Source: Cylindrobasidium torrendii FP15055 ss-10 (lineage: Eukaryota > Basidiomycota > Agaricomycetes > Agaricales > Physalacriaceae). Taken from it: DNA of 64,000 nt. The notes under the pieces were generated by a model that was given only the letters and a program-made list of their open reading frames with translations, searched no databases and was not told where the DNA came from. Positions 13,232-23,628 of the stretch are shown in pieces. How positions within the stretch are numbered: the first letter of the stretch is position 1; every line of letters starts with the position of its first letter. The position numbers and the translations under genes are program-made. The stretch spans positions 1 through 64,000 of the forward strand of contig KN880471.1 in NCBI GenBank assembly GCA_000934385.1, in the 5' to 3' direction.

Positions 13232-13861
13232 GGCGTACGGACTGTTACGATGTTATTTTTCGTTTTCGGCTAATTTATGTATTTGGCTTGTGGTATACCA
13301 TAGCACGACCTGCGCTTGTGCTTCATTACAGACTAACGACGACTATGTAGCGTTTGGTTACGATGCTGATTTATGGTCGGTCGGTGATGTTTGCTGTAAG
13401 TAAACTACTGTAATGATTTTCATTTTTTGTGTGGATGGGTTCGGTACATGACCTGTATTATGACTTCTGCAATGAGAGTATTCAAAAGGTTTAACGTGCA
13501 CCAGTGGAGGAATCGTGTACCGTTACGCCTTCCGACTTCCAACTTTCGAACCTGATGATAGCGCGTCAAGCAGAATCGTTCGTATGAAGGAAGTCGGGCG
13601 CAAGCTGCCGCTCATATGCTGTGGGAATCCAGTGGGATCTCATGTTCACGTTCAGACCTGGCTCAAACAGAAGAAGCGCACAAATTCCAGCAGTGCGTGG
13701 TTATAACGATAAAATCGCCGAAGATTTTCGACGGCAACACACAAGTAGATACAGACAAACACACTCTGACATAAAATCCAGGCATGGGGCATGGGAATGG
13801 CATACAGGGAGAGCGGGCATGCGGTACAAAGACGACGTGATGTAGGCTCGATATTATATTT
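13232..13861. other. convergent 3' intergenic region
   Basis: Lies between the 3' ends of the flippase gene (+) and eL37 (-). It should contain both 3' UTRs and polyadenylation regions. No gene seen. Confidence 0.4.
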
Positions 13862-14661
13862 TTAAGCCTCGGCAGAGGGCTGGCTGCGCTTCTTTGCGGT
13901 GGTGTTCTCCCTGTAATGGTATGAGTATCCAGTTGCAGGGAGGGATTATGGTGACGGATGGAAAGACGGGACGAGGAAGGAAACATACCTGAAGCCGTTC
14001 TTGAACCGCCTGGAAACATCCTTGAGGTAGCGCATGCGGCCAGTGCCGGTAGTCTTTCTGCGCTTCGCCTTCTGGCCCCACTCAAACGACCTGATCTTGG
14101 CGGCAGGGTAGCCGCACTGAGCGCAGGCTGTAGGATTTGTTAGGCCATGAGTGTGGAGTTCTCGGGTGGGAACGCACTCTTGTGCTGCCTGTGGAAAGCA
14201 CGGTTACCGCAGCGGCGGCAGAGCGTGTGCGTCTTGGTGTGGCGCTTACTGCAGAATGAGCGCGGTCAGTGCCCATCGGATATTTGACTTTGCGTCGTGT
14301 ACGAACCCGAAGGACGAGGTACCTTTCGTCTGCGAAGGGATTAGTATTCACACTAACACAGATTGGCGTTGGGAGGGAATGCTGGGATGTGAGGGATGGG
14401 GATGAGTGCGCTGCAGCGTGACACAGGCAGTCCACGACTGCGCCCAGATATTATCCAGCATCCGCGAAGTATCGCCCACTCCCCGAGCCGTCCTACGCGC
14501 ACCCCTGCCTCCCTAAACCAAAATTCCATCCTGCCTCATCCAAATCGATCTGCCTGAATCCAGCCTTTCCTGCACGCACGCCAACTTCTCCGCCCATCCC
14601 AAGCACATCCCGAGCATATCCAGACGTAGAGTAGCGATTTCGGGGGGCATAGACTCACCAT
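13862..14661 (-). CDS. RPL37: 60S ribosomal protein eL37
   Basis: Structural protein of the large cytosolic ribosomal subunit that contacts 5.8S/25S rRNA through a zinc ribbon. Five exons: 14661-14659 (the ATG alone), 14329-14307, 14248-14178, 14127-13989, 13910-13862, giving 94 residues, the family length. The sequence is diagnostic: [18 protein letters not shown], zinc ligands C19/C22/C34/C37, then [22 protein letters not shown] and a basic C-terminus. The start codon forms an exon by itself, followed by a 329-nt intron, much longer than the other introns here. A near-isolated ATG is common in fungal ribosomal protein genes and often places regulatory sequence in the first intron. I looked for C/D-box motifs of an intronic snoRNA in that intron and saw none. 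Confidence 0.97.
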
Positions 14662-16031
14662 TGTTGCTAGTCTTGATGGTCGTCGTCGGCGTCGCTTTTT
14701 TTCTGTCCCAAAGTCGATTAGGCGCACGTGCCAGACTGATCTAGCATTTGCCGTTAGGCAAGAATTGCTTTGATAATCTGAGTTTAACTCATGCCTACGA
14801 CGACTACCATTTCCGTTCTGAACGTCGGCGTGTTTTGGATATGTCCAACATATTGTGCAAAGCGTGCATCAATAAGCTCATCGTATTTCATGAACTACGC
14901 ACGTCTTCACAGAGCAGCCCTCAACGCATCGAGCCCGAGCTCCCAATGCCGGGGACCAAATACACAACGAGTCTTGCATTCCTCAAGCCCATCTAAGGCA
15001 AGCTGCTCAATTACGTCTATATCTCTACTTGTGCGATGGAATGAAGCTACAGAAATAACACAAGGCATCCCGGAGCTTCTTCATGTTCTTGGGAGCTCGT
15101 GGGCAATATTTTCCGTCTATTGTGACTGTCCTGGGCGAACGTTCCTTGCTTCTTCCGGGTCGAATGCCGACTTATTAACCTTCTTAAACCACGTTGTGGA
15201 CCCGCATTACTTATGCGCTCGTTCTTAAGGCTCGAAGCCTGAGCCTGAATGAAGTCAAGGCTTTACTAATCGTGGCCATCACTTCAATCCTTTCCAAACA
15301 TAACTTGCATTCGCAGGGTCGGGGATGCACGGCGTCCTTCGAAACACTCTCGAATCTCACCAATAGGCTGGTACGATGCCCCGTGAAAACAGGACGCTAC
15401 TCACGAGACCGACCCGAGCATTCACGTTGTCCTCACTGCGTAAATCTCTACGATCTAGCAGGGGCTGCAAAGGCACTACAGTTTAACCATACAGGCAACT
15501 GCAGTACTAGAAATCCAAGAACTTTCAACTTTCCAAGGGGCGCAAGCTTTGGTATCGGATAGTAATGCTCCCGAACTCCGCCTCGGCTGTGAGTACCCTT
15601 CAAGGCACCTGTGATGTAGAGCGGATGCCCTGGGCGATGCTACCCGTTGGTGTCTACCAAGAGGAAACCAAGAGAATGAAAAAATATTGTGGGTCCTTTG
15701 GGTGCCACTTTTCGTCGAGACGGAGAACAGACTGGCGCTGACGGGAGATGGCTCGGCTGCTGCTGAATGGGAGGGAGTTTGAACGGCCCCGGCCGACCCA
15801 ACCGTCAGAGATATCTGAACAAGCGCAACGCCACAGGGCGCCGTCCAACAAAATGGACGACCCCACGGGGTCATCTGGGGTTTGGCTCGGGACCTTGTGC
15901 ATGTGGGCCATGTCACCTTCACTCCCGTGGCGTTTCGATCGCAACATCAGCCAAGGCTATAAATCCCTCTTACCACCGCATCTGGTCCTTCCCGTTCGCT
16001 GCTCTCTTTCAACCACCACAGTTTGAGCACC
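14662..16031. other. divergent intergenic region between eL37 and the hexose transporter
   Basis: Should contain the promoters of both flanking genes. A plus open frame at 14791-15228 is Ser-rich without a recognisable domain and overlaps equally long frames on the other strand. The only element I can point to is the TATA box at 15958. Confidence 0.35.
15958..15964 (+). promoter_or_regulatory. TATA box of the hexose transporter
   Basis: TATAAAT 68-74 bp upstream of the transporter ATG, followed by a pyrimidine-rich leader, the classic layout of a strongly expressed fungal gene. Confidence 0.55.
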
Positions 16032-17918
16032 ATGCCCGGAGGCGGAGTCACTCTCCATGCGACAAGCGATGTCAACCGCGTCGAGGCGCCGGTAACGATG
16101 AAAGCGTACATGATGTGCGCGTTTGCTGCGTACGTGCTACCCTTTTTTTCATCGACGAGCTCTCCTCATTCCCTCGACAGCTTTGGCGGCATTTTCTTCG
16201 GATACGACTCTGGATACATCAACGGTGTCACTGGCTCAAAGGTGTTCATCGAGTCCATTATGGGTCCCGGGCCCGCCGACCAGGTTCTGTCGTCGTCGAA
16301 GAACTCGCTCATCACTTCCATTCTCTCCGCTGGTACATTTTTCGGCGCTCTCATTGCTGGCGACTTGGCCGATACTATTGGTGCGTCTCTGGTCCGACGC
16401 CCACGCATATACTCATTTTTCCAGGCCGTCGCATGACCATCATTGCTGGTTGTGGTGTATACATTGTCGGTTGTGTGCTTCAAGTTTGTCATAGGGAGGG
16501 TCTCGGTCTCATCGTGTCTGGTCGTCTTATTGCTGGCTTTGGCGTCGGTTTCGTCTCCGCAATTATCATCTTGTACAGTGCGTCCCCGTGCTCTCCCATT
16601 CATCACAAAACAGCATTCTGACGGTTGTGCTAGTGTCTGAGATTTGCCCTCGCAAGGTCCGCGGCACGCTCGTATCTGGGTATCAATTCTGTATCACCAT
16701 CGGCCTCATGCTTGCGTCCTGTGTCAACTACGCGACTGAAAAGTACCCCGGCCGCTCGTCGTACCAGATTCCCATCGCCCTCCAATTCGCCTGGGGTGTT
16801 ATCCTCGCCACCGGTCTGTTCTTCCTCCCCGACTCGCCGCGTTACTTCGTCAAGAAAGGCGATATCGCCCGCGCCCGTGATACCCTCAGTCGCCTTCGTG
16901 GACAGCCAGCCAGCTCGGAGTATGTCGAGGACGAACTTGCCGAAATTGTCGCCAACCATGAATTCGAGATGCGCGCGATTCCCCAAACCGGATACTGGGG
17001 CTCATGGTACGCTTGCTTCACCGGTGGCCTCCGCAAGAGCAACTCCAACCTACGGAAGACCATCCTGGGAACGTCGCTACAGATGATGCAGCAGTGGACA
17101 GGTGTCAACTTCATCTTCTATTATTCGACGCCTTTCCTCAAGTCGACTGGTGCCATCGAAAACACCTTCCTCATGTCCATGGTATTCACCATCATCAACG
17201 TCGGGTCCACCCCTTTGTCGTTCTACACCATGGAACGTGTCGGCCGTCGTCCACTCCTAATCTGGGGCGCCCTCGGCATGTTCATCTGCCAGATGATTGT
17301 CGCCATTGTCGGCGTGACTGTTGGCTTCAACAGTGCGTCCCTTCCCATCCACACTTCATTCTGGCCTAACATCGTTTTCAGAGACCCATCTCGAAGACGG
17401 TGTATCCGTCGCCAATAACATTTCCGCCGTTAATGCCCAGGTAGCATTCATTGCAATCTACATCTTCTGGTTCGCCTCTACTTGGGGGCCGGGCGCTTGG
17501 GTTGTTATCGGCGAGATTTTCCCTTTGCCGATCCGTTCGCGCGGTGTTGCATTGTCGACCGCTTCGAACTGGCTGTGGAACACGATCATTGCTGTCATTA
17601 CCCCGTACATGGTCGCTCCCGACCGCGGTAACCTGAAATCGCACGTCTTCTGGGTGTGGGGTGGTCTCTGTGGAACATGCTGTACGCATCACTCTTTGCC
17701 ATTTTCAACTCTTTTCTGATGTTTCCTCAGTCGTTTATGCGTACCTTCTCATCCCTGAGACCAAGGGCCTTACACTCGAGCAAGTCGACCAGATGATGGA
17801 GGAGACCACGCCGCGCACATCTGCCGCCTGGAAGCCAACAAGGACGTTCGCCTCCGAGATGGGTATGGCTGGAACTGGCAAGGTTTCACCTGACGAGCAC
17901 ACTGAAAAGATTGCTTAA
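16032..17918 (+). CDS. MFS sugar (hexose) transporter
   Basis: Plasma-membrane monosaccharide transporter of the MFS sugar porter family. Six exons (16032-16129, 16181-16380, 16425-16577, 16634-17332, 17382-17681, 17731-17918) give 545 residues. Visible family features: FGGIFFGYDSG at TM1, DTIGRRMTII in loop 2-3, the GRLIAGFGVG helix, PRKVRGTLVSGYQ, DSPRYFVKKG before the central loop, QQWTGVNFIFYY at TM7 (the QQxxGxNxxxYY hexose motif), RVGRRPLLIWG, and the terminal PETKGLTLEQVDQM. The C-terminal tail is only about 45 residues, so this is a transporter and not a long-tailed Snf3/Rgt2 sensor. A TATA box lies 74 bp upstream. Glucose/fructose is the likely substrate from the family, but selectivity cannot be read from sequence. 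Confidence 0.94.
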
Positions 17919-18170
17919 ATACTCTTTTGCTTTGAGGGTCCTGTATTGTATTTTACTTTGGTGTAGGAGCCTGGGAGACCGCGTAAGGCGGATTGAATCA
18001 CGAAAACATCGAATTTCTCTTGTCAATCTGGGCCTATAGACAAACACTATTAGAAACTAAGTTGGGCTATCCTAAGTTTCCAACTTTGGATCATTGCTGA
18101 GTGGCGTTGACCTGCCGGGCCGAACCGGCACAGGGTACCTACATGCCTCTATCTTATTTACCATCATCTC

Positions 18171-19441
18171 ATGAAGCAGGACGTGCTTTCATCATGGATA
18201 ACCGTCGACGGAGTGACTCTTCCAGAATACGAATATGAGGCGAGCGATATTGACCGAAGGTACACATATTGGGTACCGTCCGAGAGTGGAAAGGTATGTT
18301 ATTCAGTGCATTTATAGTTCACCTTAAGCTTGGGCTTGCGTGATGCGAACACCTTCTCCTCTTCTTGCCTTGCAAGGCATCGTATACATACCATTGAGAC
18401 ACGGTGACTGAGTCGTAGGCAGGAGTTTGTGGTCAATGTCCAACGCACTTCTTCCGAATTCAGTACTTCAACGCGCATTTTCATTGACGGAAAGCGCGCT
18501 ATGGCAGAAATTCTCTTCGCGGGAGGAGAATTTGATACAGTGTCGTGTAGCGCTGTGACCACGTCGAACACTACTGAGCGCCCGCTGATGTTTGCCGAAT
18601 TACAGTTCACTGGTACGCACTTGGCTGCTTCTATGTTTGATGTCACGGGTTAAACGCAGCGCAGACGACGATGACAGCCTCCTCGTTCACAGCGAATCTG
18701 AGGGACTTGGAGAGATACGAATTGAGCAATGGCGCATTGAGGCGACGATGGAAATGGCATTCGGCGCGGAGGAGTTTGTGGGCGACAATAGACCCGTTCA
18801 CGAGCGTCTCGCCAAAGCCAGTGCTGTTTCTCATCGAGCTGTGTGAGCTCTTGGCGTTCCCTCGGTTTTTGTGGTATATGCCAACGGAAAAATAGACTGG
18901 GCGACGAACGCACTCGACAAAACCAGTTACCAGTGTGGTCGACGAGGCCCATTGGTAGGCTTGTCACCATAGTCTACAGATATCGTCCGTTAGGTGAACA
19001 TGGTCCTTCTATGCCCACACTATGTGTTCACGTTCCTCTTAGCTATCCTGCAAGCGCGAGGGATTGCACCTTTGTCCCCAGTGCGCGAGTCGACCCCGCC
19101 AGAGGGCCATCCCGTTACGTCTTGGACGCCATCTTCGCCTGAATCAAGTACTCTGTCTTCATCTCACCGAGCAGGAATCGTCAATCCAAAGCCGGAGTTC
19201 ATCATCATAAGCTCGGACGAGGAGGACGAAAGAGATGACGGGACGTCCGAGGATGCTATTTCTGCCCTTCAGGTGAGCTTCTGTTGGATCCTATCAGCCA
19301 AATTCAGGGATTCATGCTCGACTTCGAATCCAGGAGAAACTCCGCATTGCGCGTATGGAGGCGCGTCTCATCGAGCTCAAGCGAAAGCAGAGATCGAAGC
19401 AGAGTCGGACAGCAAAGAAATCGAAGAGCTACATAACTTAA
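18171..19441 (+). CDS. DUF7918 protein, copy A
   Basis: Basidiomycete-specific family of unknown function. Six exons (18171-18293, 18423-18612, 18665-18842, 18896-18993, 19043-19272, 19334-19441) give 308 residues. The conserved core is present: TVDGVTLPEYEYE and VPSESGK at the N-terminus, RIFIDGK, PLMFAELQFT, GEIRIEQWR, HRAVLGDE, and IVYRYRPL followed by ILQARGIAPL. After it come a Ser/Pro linker, an acidic FIIISSDEEDE patch that resembles a SUMO-interacting motif, and a short basic coiled-coil tail (LRIARMEARLIELKRKQ). No signal peptide or membrane helix; probably nuclear or cytosolic. A second copy lies on the minus strand at 32.3-33.8 kb with the same lengths for exons 2 and 3 (190 and 178 nt). 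tRNA-Thr(UGU) starts 490 bp downstream. Confidence 0.85.
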
Positions 19442-19930
19442 GCCTCCGGGGCCCAACATCCTTGCAAGCTATGTCCCTTGAATTCAGCAGATGTCTATTG
19501 TGGGTGTTTACGTCGTTCTGTCGTTCTTGGTATGCTGTTCTTGGTATGTTATTTGACTCCTGGAATTTTCTGAGTTTGTGGTCAGTGCAAATGAATGCCA
19601 CTTGGTAGATGGCGCCCCGATCGCCTCACGAATCCAACAAAGGCTTTTAGGAAGACTTGCAAATAATAACATTAGACAAGCTGTGACGAGCCGGTAGTAC
19701 GCGCCGGGCACTTGTATGCAAAGAATGGTGCTGCTCAATGTCAAGACAAGTGCCTCGGCTACATAGCAATATCAATCAATCCTTCTCAGTCCATAAGACA
19801 CCTTATTACGTGTCAGGACCTGGTCAAGCAGCATAGTTTTCAGTCTTTCAGAGACGTTAAACATTTACTTTATGATTCTAAGTTTGGTTCTCTTTGGAGA
19901 TTGTGAGCATGGCATTCTTCACTTGGTCAT
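19442..19930. other. intergenic, DUF7918 A to tRNA-Thr
   Basis: No gene seen. It should contain the DUF7918 3' UTR and the 5' flank of the tRNA. Confidence 0.4.
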
Positions 19931-20028
19931 GCCCTTATAGCTCAGTGGTAGAGCGTTGCACTTGTACGGCAATCATGTGATTGTTCCGACGCATGCAAAG
20001 GTCTGTTGTTCAATCCAGCATGGGGGCA
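19931..20028 (+). tRNA. tRNA-Thr (anticodon UGU) with 26-nt intron
   Basis: Acceptor stem GCCCTTA pairs with TGGGGGC (two G-U pairs) and A follows as discriminator. D arm GCTC/GAGC, anticodon stem TTGCA/TGCAA, T arm TGTTG/CAGCA. The loop reads CT-TGT-A, so the anticodon is TGT (Thr). A 26-nt intron sits one base 3' of the anticodon, the canonical place. No CCA is encoded, as expected for a eukaryote. Confidence 0.92.
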
Positions 20029-20049
20029 TTACGTTTTGAGTGCTTGTAC

Positions 20050-20059
20050 TTTTTTTTTT
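20050..20059 (+). terminator. RNA polymerase III terminator, T10
   Basis: Run of ten T residues 22 bp after the tRNA-Thr 3' end, sufficient for Pol III termination. Confidence 0.75.
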
Positions 20060-20457
20060 GAAAGCCCAAAGGCAGATTAATCTGGTTTTTGGGTTCCGTC
20101 GGCGTGCCCCGTCAGAGACGCGTAGTTTAATCTCGTGATCGCCAACGCGTGAGTTTGATCGCGCTCCATGTGCGCCATCAATGACGTCCAATCGCAATTA
20201 ATAGCTCTCTCTCTGCACGCGACCACGACGGCTTGCGCAGAACAGGCCACAGCCAACTGTCTACCTTCAGACGCTTTGGATCTGTGCTGGACTCGGCGGC
20301 AGGAGAGGTCCCCGGATTCACGCGTCTCAACGACGGGACAATTCTGCCAATATCTTCTGCACCAAGTGCTCCGCAGCTGCACGCGCAAGTCCAGAGGTTA
20401 GACCAGAGGTACGTCCATCTTTCAAGCACTTCCACATCGCTGACCATTTAAAAGCCT
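20060..20457. other. intergenic upstream of the glycosyltransferase-like gene
   Basis: Open frames on both strands (minus 20178-20447, plus 20233-20451) have no domain or start context that I trust. Probably promoter of the next gene. Confidence 0.3.
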
Positions 20458-22130
20458 ATGATGGTCTCCCCCACTCTCCCTTGGACGAACAGTCCTATGC
20501 CTCCCACAGCAACGATCTTCACGAAACGATACTCTCGCGTCGCGCTCCTTGGCCTGATGTCAATAATAACCGTATTCTTCTTCTTTTGGCACGCTGAGCC
20601 TCTAGGATTGGCAATAATACCCTTAAAACCCGCGCCCAATGCACCGCAGGAGCCACTACATACGGATACCAACAACACGCTCCCACCAACGTTCGACGAA
20701 TGGCACAACTACGAGGCCAAGATCAATACTCTCCCAAAATCCAGATATATCGCAGAAGGACCCACCCTTCCCCTCATCCACTTCTCGAATCATGCACATG
20801 GCAGCGGCTGGGGAAATATCATGCAAGAGCTGCTGATGAATGCGCATCTGGCACAGGCTGCAGGATACGGATTTGTATTCGACAACTACACGTGGAGCAA
20901 GGACATGACATCCCCGTTTGGCATTTTTAATGGCAAAGCCATCCCCGGGAGGATACCCTTGACTGCGTTGGTGGCCGGGCCCGTAGTTGGAGCCAACGAC
21001 CAGCCGGCAGTGAGCCTGCCACAGTTCACAGAGTTGTGCAATTGGAAAGGAGAAGGCTTGAGTTCCTTCAAGGGCGAGCCGAATCCTAATATCTATGTGT
21101 TGGAATCAGAGCCATTGAGGGCAACCATCGGAGAACGCGGTGAGTCTCATCCTTAGGTCATCAGCCTCCATTAACAAACGTTAGGCCAGATGGAAGGCAA
21201 AGACATGCTCTATGGCTACGTCAAGGAGCTCACGCGTCTCAAAGAGTCGGGCGTGCAGTGTGTCGTCGTAAAAGAAAGCAGTCTACATATGTGGGATATC
21301 TGGCTCTTTGGCGACACTCATGCACTTTCTCTCATGCCCTACATTCGCAATTCGCCTGTCTTCACCCAATTCGCGTGGTCTCCCCTCATCCTCTCATTGT
21401 TTTGGGATAACCAGGCCTTTTTCCGGGACGTGCGCTCGAAGAGCTGGTGGGAGAAATGGTTTGGAAAGGAATGGGACTCTTTACCAGCGCCGGTGGATCC
21501 CAACCATCCGCATCCGATTCCAATCCCTGCACAACTCGAGGCGGGGTCAACCAACCCCCCTTATACGCTGCTCGAAGGGCTTCTCGCGCTTCACATTCGT
21601 CGTGGCGACTTCGAAGAGCATTGCGCCAACCTTGCGGCCTGGGGAAGTCGATTCAATGGATTCAACTCGTTCCCTGAACTGCCTGATACCTTCACGCCCC
21701 CAGACGGGGATGATGATCGCAAAGCGTATGCACACAGCCGATGCTTTCCCAGTGTACAAGACATTCTCCAGAAGGTTACGTCTCTTCGTCAAATACGGAA
21801 GCTTGACAGAGTTTACGTGATGAGCAATGGGTCGCCCGCGTTTCTCCAGGAGCTCAAAGATGAGCTAGCGAAGCTCGGCGGGTGGAAGGATGGGGGCGTG
21901 CGGACGAGCCGGGATTTGACATGGTCACGGAGAGAGGGCAAGTATGTTGCACAGGCGATGGATATGTATGTCGCGCAGAGGGCAGATGTTTTTGTCGGCA
22001 ACGGTGTAAGTGTCTCCACATTCGAAACTGCTTATATCTGACCCTTCTTTAGTTCTCATCCTTAACCTCTAATGTCGTTCTCCTTCGTATGATTAATGGC
22101 GTTGATCCAATAACAACACGGCATTGGTAG
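20458..22130 (+). CDS. type II membrane protein, O-fucosyltransferase-like fold
   Basis: Three exons (20458-21139, 21185-22005, 22053-22130) give 526 residues. A short cytosolic N-terminus is followed by one membrane segment (about residues 25-46, VALLGLMSIITVFFFFW), the layout of a Golgi type II glycosyltransferase. The lumenal part has SGWGNIMQELLMNAHLA, the nucleotide-sugar side of fungal GDP-fucosyltransferase-like proteins, and LHIRRGDFEEH (His364 to Phe370 of the core), the Arg-Arg-Gly-Asp signature of the superfamily that binds GDP-fucose. FVGNGFSSLTSNVVLLRM at the C-terminus is the usual third motif; it is rebuilt only by splicing out 22006-22052. Family assignment is from these motifs. 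The donor sugar and acceptor are unknown, and some basidiomycete members may not use fucose. Confidence 0.8.
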
Positions 22131-22268
22131 TTGATGGACTATGGCGCTGGACGGATTGCAGCACTGTACATATGATACCTTTCCTCGGATGTTCGATGGT
22201 CCTCTAATATTTCTTTACACTCGTTGTCACAGTGTCCCATCCCCAGCGAACTTAGTCTAAGCTCGAGT

Positions 22269-22825
22269 CTATAAACCGAGGTGTACTACGTATAGTAGAG
22301 GCATTACTGTAGGCACCCGAGGCAAAGTATTGTGGCTCCGCTGAAGAGGGAACATGCTATACTGACCCCAGACCGAGCCGGCGTGATGACCGAAACAGAG
22401 TATGCAATAATGTACATATCCGCTGGAGGGTAGTCTACATAACGATACAACTGCAACCACAGCACTGAAATTGATAAGCCTCTGAAAGGGTTCAGAAAGG
22501 GACCACTCACTTTGTCTTCCATAGTCACATCGTAGTTCGCTTGACTTGCATCAACCCTTAGATTCTGCGCTCCACGCGATCCGCCTGGCGGGATGAGCGC
22601 TAGCGCTTGAGCCCTACACAGCGCAAGAGGGGAAAAAGACAGACCGTCACTTTGAGCAAAGACAACATTCGTTGGACCTGAGGGGGTTCAGACATTGTTA
22701 GGACACCGTCAAAACAAATAATTTGGCTCACTTCTGGTCGGTGGTGTGGGCTGTGAGGCTGCAGACATCTGCCCGGAGTCGGTCGACGGGTTGTATTGTC
22801 CGTTCGAGGAAGAGTGGTACGACAT
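22269..22825 (-). CDS. hypothetical protein, weak model
   Basis: Three exons (22825-22732, 22677-22511, 22481-22269) with consensus GTGAGC and GTGAGT donors join in frame to 157 residues. The N-terminal 30 residues are Ser/Thr/Pro/Gln rich (MSYHSSSNGQYNPST). A middle stretch, LSFSPLALCRAQALALIPPGG, is moderately hydrophobic, and an INFSAVVAVVSLC segment near the C-terminus could be a short membrane or buried helix. The last 60 residues look less protein-like, so the true gene may end or splice differently. No family recognised. It converges on the glycosyltransferase-like gene, whose stop is 138 bp away. Confidence 0.35.
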
Positions 22826-23628
22826 ATTCAAGGCGGAACTAGCGACAGGGATTGTAAAGCTGGGTAGTACTGTGCACTACTTATACTGCAGCGACTTGCC
22901 ATTTATGCCCAACAGCGAGCCACCGACTCATCCTTTCCCTTGACAGCTCATTGTGAGGACCTGTAGGATTGTATGCCATCGACGATGTGTTTGATACACA
23001 ACTCACGTCCCATAGTCATTCGTGGTTAAGGCCACTCGCAAAGCCAGGCAGACAGCCTGGGGCGTTGAGGACTCATACCGTCGGGACGCCCATCTAATTC
23101 CTCAAGAACCACGACAAGCGTCCATCACAATTCCAAGTTGCGAGTAGACGAGTCAGACCACGTCTGCCGCGCCAGATATCCCTGTCGGCCGGGCCGATGC
23201 CCATGATTGCATAGATTCAAAGCCTTCTCACTGTGAATCAGTGAGTAGCTACCGTCACAGCATCGCTGTACTCCAGTATACTTGTCGGACGGCGAGGTGT
23301 CTGCGATGACAGTGTTGTTGCAGCACATCCTGAGGATGACATTAGCATAACATCAGCTCAATCAATTCGACTAGCCCGTCTAGTTGGCTAATGGATCCAA
23401 GGGTATTCACCTCAAGCCTTGTATACATTTGTTAAAATCTGCTCTGACTACAGAAAGTTACATGCCACAGTGTATGGGCGCTTGCAAGAAAACAGCGGGT
23501 TTTTGATGACCCCCGTGCGGGAGATAGCGAAGTATTCGGAGTAGACGAAAACATTCCCCCACCAATCTTGTCGCAACGTACCATTGCACACCAAGCTACA
23601 AGACGTACTACGCCAAAGCACTATATCT
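22826..23628. other. intergenic, no gene seen
   Basis: A minus-strand Cys-rich open frame at 23125-23328 starts MCCNN and contains RCCDGSYSL. It is short, has no signal peptide and cannot be extended by splicing. A perfect 7-bp hairpin (CTCACTG...CAGTGAG) near 23228 is probably chance. Confidence 0.3.
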
